17,624 nucleotides of DNA from Leptolinea sp. UBA1437 (lineage in GTDB: Bacteria; Chloroflexota; Anaerolineae; Anaerolineales; Anaerolineaceae): NCBI GenBank assembly GCA_002329625.1, contig DCTP01000027.1, positions 1 through 17,624 on the forward strand, read 5' to 3'. A program made the position numbers and the translations under genes. The notes beneath the pieces were generated by a model. The model saw nothing but the letters and a program-made list of their open reading frames with translations. It had not been told where the DNA came from and did no database searches. Below, piece after piece: positions 14,458 through 17,624 of this stretch; position 1 is the stretch's first letter, and each line of letters opens with the position of its first letter.

Positions 14458-15096
14458 TTAGGCGGTGAAATAAACCAAACCGCCGTTCATCGAGGTTGTA
14501 TGATACCAAAGGGATAAATCAAAGGTTTTTTTCTTGCCTTCATCAGAAGCGGTAGCGCGGATGGTATCCTCCGTAATATCCGCACCGGTGACGGTAATCC
14601 AATGCCAATTTTGCAGATGCTTCTCGTTTCCGCGGGAAAGAACTAAAAATCCCAGAGGACTGTCCGAAGATAATCCTTTGCTTACAAAATCGGCGAGCCC
14701 TTGCAGCTCATTCCGCCGAGCATCGTTCTTTTCGCCTACCTCAAAAACATGGGGAGATAATGTGATCCCTTTTTCATCGGCGAACTGAATTACGCCGTCA
14801 ACATATTTACTGATTTTATCCACCCCCATCATACCGGGCTTAATAAAGCGACTCATTTCTTGCATCTGACGGATAAAACTCTGTCGGGTCAGATCATCCG
14901 CAATATAAAGGCTACGAAGTTCGGGGCGGGTGAACGCATAATAAGCCATCAAAAGAGATGCAGATGTAGGTCCGCATCCAGATTTTCGTAACCAACGATC
15001 GGGATACCAAACCTGATCCGGACCAAAAGTTGTTTCGGCGTAGGTTCCGTCTCTTATTTCAAGAAGTTGGGGATGGCTGATCTCATAATGCACCAT
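14458..15096 (-). CDS. C39-like (papain-fold) putative cysteine peptidase
   Basis: This 212-residue protein has a papain-like active-site arrangement. KSGCGPTSASLLMAYY puts the presumed nucleophile at Cys41, directly followed by the helix typical of C39/C70-like folds, and NWHWITVTG puts the presumed base at His165. The order Cys then His and the GP(T/A)SAS.LMAY context match the Peptidase_C39_2 group. No signal peptide or membrane segment is seen, so it is probably cytoplasmic unless exported without one. The ribosome binding site is weak (only GGGTAATG some 11 bases before the ATG), so the start is uncertain. A TATAAT (15171-15176) about 80 bases upstream may serve it. It is transcribed in the same direction as the LacI operon but ends before that operon's promoter, so it is a separate unit. 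Its substrate is unknown. Confidence 0.72.
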   Translation of the reverse strand: MVHYEISHPQLLEIRDGTYAETTFGPDQVWYPDRWLRKSGCGPTSASLLMAYYAFTRPELRSLYIADDLTRQSFIRQMQEMSRFIKPGMMGVDKISKYVDGVIQFADEKGITLSPHVFEVGEKNDARRNELQGLADFVSKGLSSDSPLGFLVLSRGNEKHLQNWHWITVTGADITEDTIRATASDEGKKKTFDLSLWYHTTSMNGGLVYFTA

Positions 15097-15170
15097 ATTG
15101 ACTAAAACATTACCCTAATTCCCAAAAACTCTGGTCCTTTCTGTTTTATTTTCGAAACAAGCAACTCGGT

Positions 15171-15176
15171 ATTATA
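15171..15176 (-). promoter_or_regulatory. Possible -10 box for the C39-like gene
   Basis: The - strand reads TATAAT, a perfect -10 hexamer, about 75 bases upstream of the C39-like ATG. No convincing -35 stands 16 to 18 bases upstream, and the 16-bp palindrome begins just beyond where it would be, so an activator or repressor may act there. The same bases read TATTAT on the + strand. Confidence 0.4.
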
Positions 15177-15200
15177 CAACAGATGGCACCCAATTTTGGA

Positions 15201-15216
15201 AATATTTCGAAATATT
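15201..15216. promoter_or_regulatory. Perfect 16-bp palindrome, candidate operator
   Basis: AATATTTCGAAATATT is identical to its reverse complement. It lies in the intergenic region near the possible -10 of the C39-like gene and just upstream of the tiny + strand ORF. A dimeric transcription factor site is the likeliest meaning. Base composition alone makes such a long perfect palindrome uncommon, though not impossible. Confidence 0.55.
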
Positions 15217-15234
15217 AATGTAGGAGAAAAAGAA

Positions 15235-15264
15235 ATGGAATTTTGGAAGAATACTGGGTACTAG
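15235..15264 (+). CDS. Nine-codon ORF with strong ribosome binding site (possible leader peptide)
   Basis: ATG at 15235 opens a reading frame for MEFWKNTGY and ends with TAG at 15262-15264. A full AGGAG (15222-15226) stands 8 bases upstream, better than most genes here. A 13-bp inverted repeat follows 14 bases later. No gene on the + strand follows, so it is not an ordinary leader of a downstream operon. It may be a micropeptide, a small-RNA feature, the remnant of a decayed gene, or chance. I do not recognise it. Confidence 0.3.
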   Translation: MEFWKNTGY

Positions 15265-15277
15265 GTTGGCTTGAAAT

Positions 15278-15323
15278 CGGATACAAAAAGACAGCAAGGT
15301 GGTTTTTAGCCTTTTTGTATCCG
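15278..15323. terminator. 13-bp inverted repeat, possible terminator
   Basis: CGGATACAAAAAG (15278-15290) pairs perfectly with CTTTTTGTATCCG (15311-15323) across a 20-base loop. The T runs are inside the stem, so it is not a textbook terminator. It lies about 50 bases downstream of the first secreted-protein gene on the - strand and just after the nine-codon ORF on the + strand, so it could end either transcript. The remainder of 15097-15373 shows no gene. Confidence 0.5.
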
Positions 15324-15373
15324 GCTAACGATCCATTTAATCGCAAGAATAGAAATTGTTTTCTTTTCGTTTT

Positions 15374-15847
15374 TTAATGTCCCCTTATTGGAATATATGA
15401 GTAAAAATCTTTGGCTATGGATAACATTTCTTGATAGAGATCATATAATTTCGGATCATTATCGTTACTGATGCACTGGATATAAAATTCAACTGCGGCA
15501 ATTTCATGATAAGCACCCATAAAAATATGATAGGCATAATCACTTAAATTTTCGGGCACCTGCGCCGCCATGATATATCCGCAGGTTACACCAACATCCC
15601 AACGCAGATTATCCCGAATTACGTGCCAGTTTTCCGAAATGGTCAAGATTTCTCCAGAATAGACGGAATCCAAATCCTCTTGATAATTATCAAGAATGGA
15701 AAAACATTGCTCAAGTTTTGCATAATAATCATCATCGAATAATTCGGTTTGATCGTACAACTGCCGAGAACCTGAAAAAGCACTGACAGGTGCAACACAC
15801 AAGATCATCAAAACGAAAACAATACCAAAAGCAATCCTTTTTTTCAT
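15374..15847 (-). CDS. Secreted protein of unrecognised family, paralogue A
   Basis: This 157-residue protein has a clear signal peptide: basic MKKR, a hydrophobic stretch, and VSA cleavage after residue 23. The mature part is acidic and looks mostly helical. It is a close paralogue of the next gene upstream; by eye about half of some 115 aligned positions are identical. Shared landmarks are LEQCFSILDNY, the core IRDNLRWDVGVTCGYIM, GAYHEIAAVEFYI and NDPKLYDLYQEM. Two cysteines (Cys48 and Cys89) are at matching places in both proteins and could form a disulfide outside the cytoplasm; a third, Cys125, is only in this copy. I do not recognise a family and assign no function. The ribosome binding site region AGAAAGGGAA resembles that of its paralogue. 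Confidence 0.85.
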   Translation of the reverse strand: MKKRIAFGIVFVLMILCVAPVSAFSGSRQLYDQTELFDDDYYAKLEQCFSILDNYQEDLDSVYSGEILTISENWHVIRDNLRWDVGVTCGYIMAAQVPENLSDYAYHIFMGAYHEIAAVEFYIQCISNDNDPKLYDLYQEMLSIAKDFYSYIPIRGH

Positions 15848-15878
15848 AATTTATTCCCTTTCTTTTCTCGGAATGGAA

Positions 15879-15945
15879 ACGGTAAGCCATACTTTCCCTT
15901 GTATACTTCGATTATTTCTTAAGGATTCATCGGACGACTTACCGT
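15879..15945. repeat. Spaced inverted repeat upstream of paralogue A
   Basis: ACGGTAAG (15879-15886) and CTTACCGT (15938-15945) are exact reverse complements 51 bases apart. The match extends imperfectly on either side (GGAAACGGTAAGCC against CGAGACGGTAAGTC). It spans the probable promoter region of paralogue A, so it may be a pair of regulator sites. Confidence 0.45.
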
Positions 15946-15991
15946 CTCGAAAGTAGATTTAATAATTGAACGTGTTTTGCTCTTTGTAGAG

Positions 15992-16459
15992 TTATTTCGG
16001 AATGATCGAGTAATTATTTTGAGCCGCTTCGGCCATCTGTTGGTACAAACTATACAGCGTTGGGTCGTTATTGTTATTAATGCTCAAAATATACAGCTCA
16101 ATCGCAGCCATCTGATAATAAGATCCGTATACCAGTTCGCTTTCATAATCCCTTAACTCATCCGGTTCTATTACCGACATGATATACCCGCAGCTAACTG
16201 CCGAATCCCACCGAAGGTTATTTCGGGTGTCTTTCCATTTTTGAGTGAGGGTACTTATTTCCCCGGACGAAAAGGAATCTAAATCATCTTTATACAAATC
16301 CAACAGGGCAAAACATTGATATAGATTATCGTAATACTCTTGATTGTCCTCGGATTGGATGTCTGTATCCATTTCTTCTGATTCAGTTTGAGCTAAGGCA
16401 GGAAGTGAAGCCGTAAAGGCAAGTGCCATCGTAAAAAAGAAAATGATAATTTTTTTCAT
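15992..16459 (-). CDS. Secreted protein of unrecognised family, paralogue B
   Basis: This 155-residue protein has a signal peptide with MKK, a Phe-rich hydrophobic core and ALA cleavage after residue 23. An acidic stretch of about 20 residues (TESEEMDTDIQSEDNQ) precedes the domain shared with paralogue A. That domain has LYQCFALLDLYKDDLDSFSSG, the core TRNNLRWDSAVSCGYIM, GSYYQMAAIELYI and NDPTLYSLYQQM. The two shared cysteines are Cys49 and Cys90, with the same spacing of 41 as in paralogue A. It has no transmembrane anchor or lipobox. The gap to paralogue A is 144 bases, so the two may be co-transcribed or each have a promoter. Tandem duplication is evident; function is unknown. AGAAAGGGAAAAAT precedes the ATG. 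Confidence 0.85.
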   Translation of the reverse strand: MKKIIIFFFTMALAFTASLPALAQTESEEMDTDIQSEDNQEYYDNLYQCFALLDLYKDDLDSFSSGEISTLTQKWKDTRNNLRWDSAVSCGYIMSVIEPDELRDYESELVYGSYYQMAAIELYILSINNNNDPTLYSLYQQMAEAAQNNYSIIPK

Positions 16460-16856
16460 ATTTTTCCCTTTCTAATCGTTACCAATAAAACTACAAAATA
16501 ACTCTTTTGATAACTACAGGAATGGTTTTTTGAACGGTGATCCGTAATCTGTCAACCGCTCAAAGAAACTTTTAAACTCAAAAATATTTCCGATGAAAGA
16601 AAACTTCTTCCGGAATGATAGGGTGGCATTTTGTTTTTCTAATTCGATAATCCTCCTTTTTCATTTTAACGGCGGAAGATTAATCATTTATGAAGTCAGC
16701 TTTTTTTATCTTTGTTTTCAAATGAATGATTAATCAGTCAAAAGATAAAGCGTTTATTTATTAACCATTCCGATTATTGAGCCAAGTGATTCAATAATGC
16801 CGATTTCCCAAAAATATGAAATAAAGTTGTATTGATTTTTCTCTAATTGTACAAGA
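16460..16856. other. 397-base AT-rich intergenic region with interleaved inverted repeats
   Basis: No coding frame with support was found. GATTAATCATT (16678-16688) pairs with AATGATTAATC (16725-16735), and TTTATCTTT (16705-16713) with AAAGATAAA (16741-16749). The order A-B-A'-B' means the two stems cannot form as a simple nested structure. The region should hold the promoter of paralogue B and the 3' end of the upstream membrane-protein transcript, but no convincing -35/-10 pair or terminator was seen. Confidence 0.4.
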
Positions 16857-17624
16857 TTATGGATTGACTGTATATAGGCAATATGGGATGTAATATCCGT
16901 TACTGCAGCTTAGCAACGCACATTTCCCGCTTTCCGTACAACGATTGAGAACATCATAGGACTCCCAGGAAAGGTTTTCGACAAATTGGGGAATGAGCAA
17001 ATAACGGATATGACTTTGAGAGAGTTTTTGTTCGAACATGATGGAATCTTTAAAATCGACTTTTTCGCAGCAATTTCCGTATCCGGGAAGAAAATATGCC
17101 GGATAGTTGGTTAGAATATCCGCGGTTTCATGCGTCTCGCCCAGAACACCGTATAATAATTCCTGATTTAATCCGGCTCCAAATAAACTCTTTTTTTGAT
17201 TATCCTGTTCTTGACGTAATTTTTCATCGGGCAAGAGGTTGATGAAGATGATTAATCCGATCGCGAGAATGAGTATGAATGGAATCCCTACTGCAATCTT
17301 TGCGACACCCCATCTCTCCATAAAGAGTATTATTTTTTGAATTAATCCGTCAAACGCGAAACCACAAAGAATCGCTAATGGCGGCAGAGCAACTGCCAAA
17401 TTTCGAGTATCGTAAGTAAAAAACAAAGCCCAAAGGATGACGATCGGCCATGACGCTAAGAAAAAAGGAAGCCGATATTTCTTCGGAACGAACGGAAGTC
17501 CGATTAAACTGATCAAAAAAACATAGAAGTATTTACCGAGTGATTGCCGGATTAAATAAAATTTATGCGACCATTCATACCGTTGATTGAATTGGACAAT
17601 CCCCTGATCAACGATCTGAGCACC
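16857..17624 (-). CDS. Polytopic membrane protein, GT39/PMT-like glycosyltransferase C-terminal part (5' partial)
   Basis: The frame is open to the right edge of the window, beyond an internal TTG at 17516, so the N-terminal part is missing. The 255 visible codons begin with a loop rich in charged and aromatic residues (YEWSHKFYLIRQSLGKYFY). About four hydrophobic segments follow, including WPIVILWALFFTYDTRNLAVALPPLAIL in two parts, then a soluble C-terminal domain of about 110 residues. The short loop TYDTRN followed by an ALPPLAILCGFAFDGL helix resembles the last helices of ArnT/PMT-2 family (GT39-like) transferases that use polyprenyl-phosphate sugars. The C-terminal domain has several cysteines (GNCCEK and CTESGKCALLSC). 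The family call is tentative, since the catalytic N-terminal region is not in view. It is upstream of, and in the same direction as, the secreted paralogues, 397 bases away. Confidence 0.55.
   Translation of the reverse strand, partial: GAQIVDQGIVQFNQRYEWSHKFYLIRQSLGKYFYVFLISLIGLPFVPKKYRLPFFLASWPIVILWALFFTYDTRNLAVALPPLAILCGFAFDGLIQKIILFMERWGVAKIAVGIPFILILAIGLIIFINLLPDEKLRQEQDNQKKSLFGAGLNQELLYGVLGETHETADILTNYPAYFLPGYGNCCEKVDFKDSIMFEQKLSQSHIRYLLIPQFVENLSWESYDVLNRCTESGKCALLSCSNGYYIPYCLYTVNP

Overview
The window looks like bacterial chromosome of low-to-middling GC with compact polycistronic operons and Shine-Dalgarno sites of the AGGAG type. Nothing in it fixes the phylum. The mix of a BMP-type nucleoside importer, a maltodextrin ABC cassette, a LacI regulator and secreted small proteins fits fermentative Bacillota, Chloroflexota or Spirochaetota. 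The sugar-binding protein has an ordinary signal peptide with no lipobox cysteine, which is unusual for a typical Gram-positive Bacillota. No tRNA, rRNA, CRISPR array, transposase or phage gene was seen.

Region 1 (1-8160, + strand) is one tightly packed operon whose start lies left of the window. It encodes an importer of the BMP/YufOPQ nucleoside class (ATPase, cut by the left edge, and two permeases). These are followed without a break by a cysteine hydrolase of the isochorismatase family, a PfkB kinase, a nucleoside phosphorylase of the uridine phosphorylase type, a BtpA/SgcQ TIM-barrel protein, an iron-type alcohol dehydrogenase and a stand-alone relative of tryptophan synthase alpha. Genes overlap by 1 to 8 bases or are 3 to 27 bases apart. 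The set reads as uptake and full breakdown of a nucleoside-like compound: base release, sugar phosphorylation, carbon-carbon cleavage by a TIM-barrel lyase, aldehyde or ketone redox, and amide hydrolysis. I do not recognise it as a described pathway, and it is the most interesting part of the window.

Region 2 (8161-8366) is the junction between converging operons. It holds a perfect 13-bp hairpin that can terminate transcription from both sides.

Region 3 (8367-14460, - strand) is a maltodextrin-type operon in the order LacI regulator, cytoplasmic GH13 alpha-glucan hydrolase, solute-binding protein, MalF-type permease, MalG-type permease. No ATPase is encoded here. A near-consensus promoter is followed at its presumed start point by a LacI/CcpA-type operator, and a second operator lies close to the regulator's start codon. 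A 16-bp perfect hairpin separates the binding-protein gene from the permease genes and may set their expression ratio.

Region 4 (14458-17624, - strand genes) is accessory. It contains a C39-like papain-fold protein, an intergenic stretch with a 16-bp palindrome, a tiny ORF with a strong ribosome binding site and a hairpin, two tandem paralogous secreted proteins of no family I recognise, a 397-base AT-rich gap, and the C-terminal part of a polytopic membrane protein resembling GT39/PMT-type glycosyltransferases, cut by the right edge.
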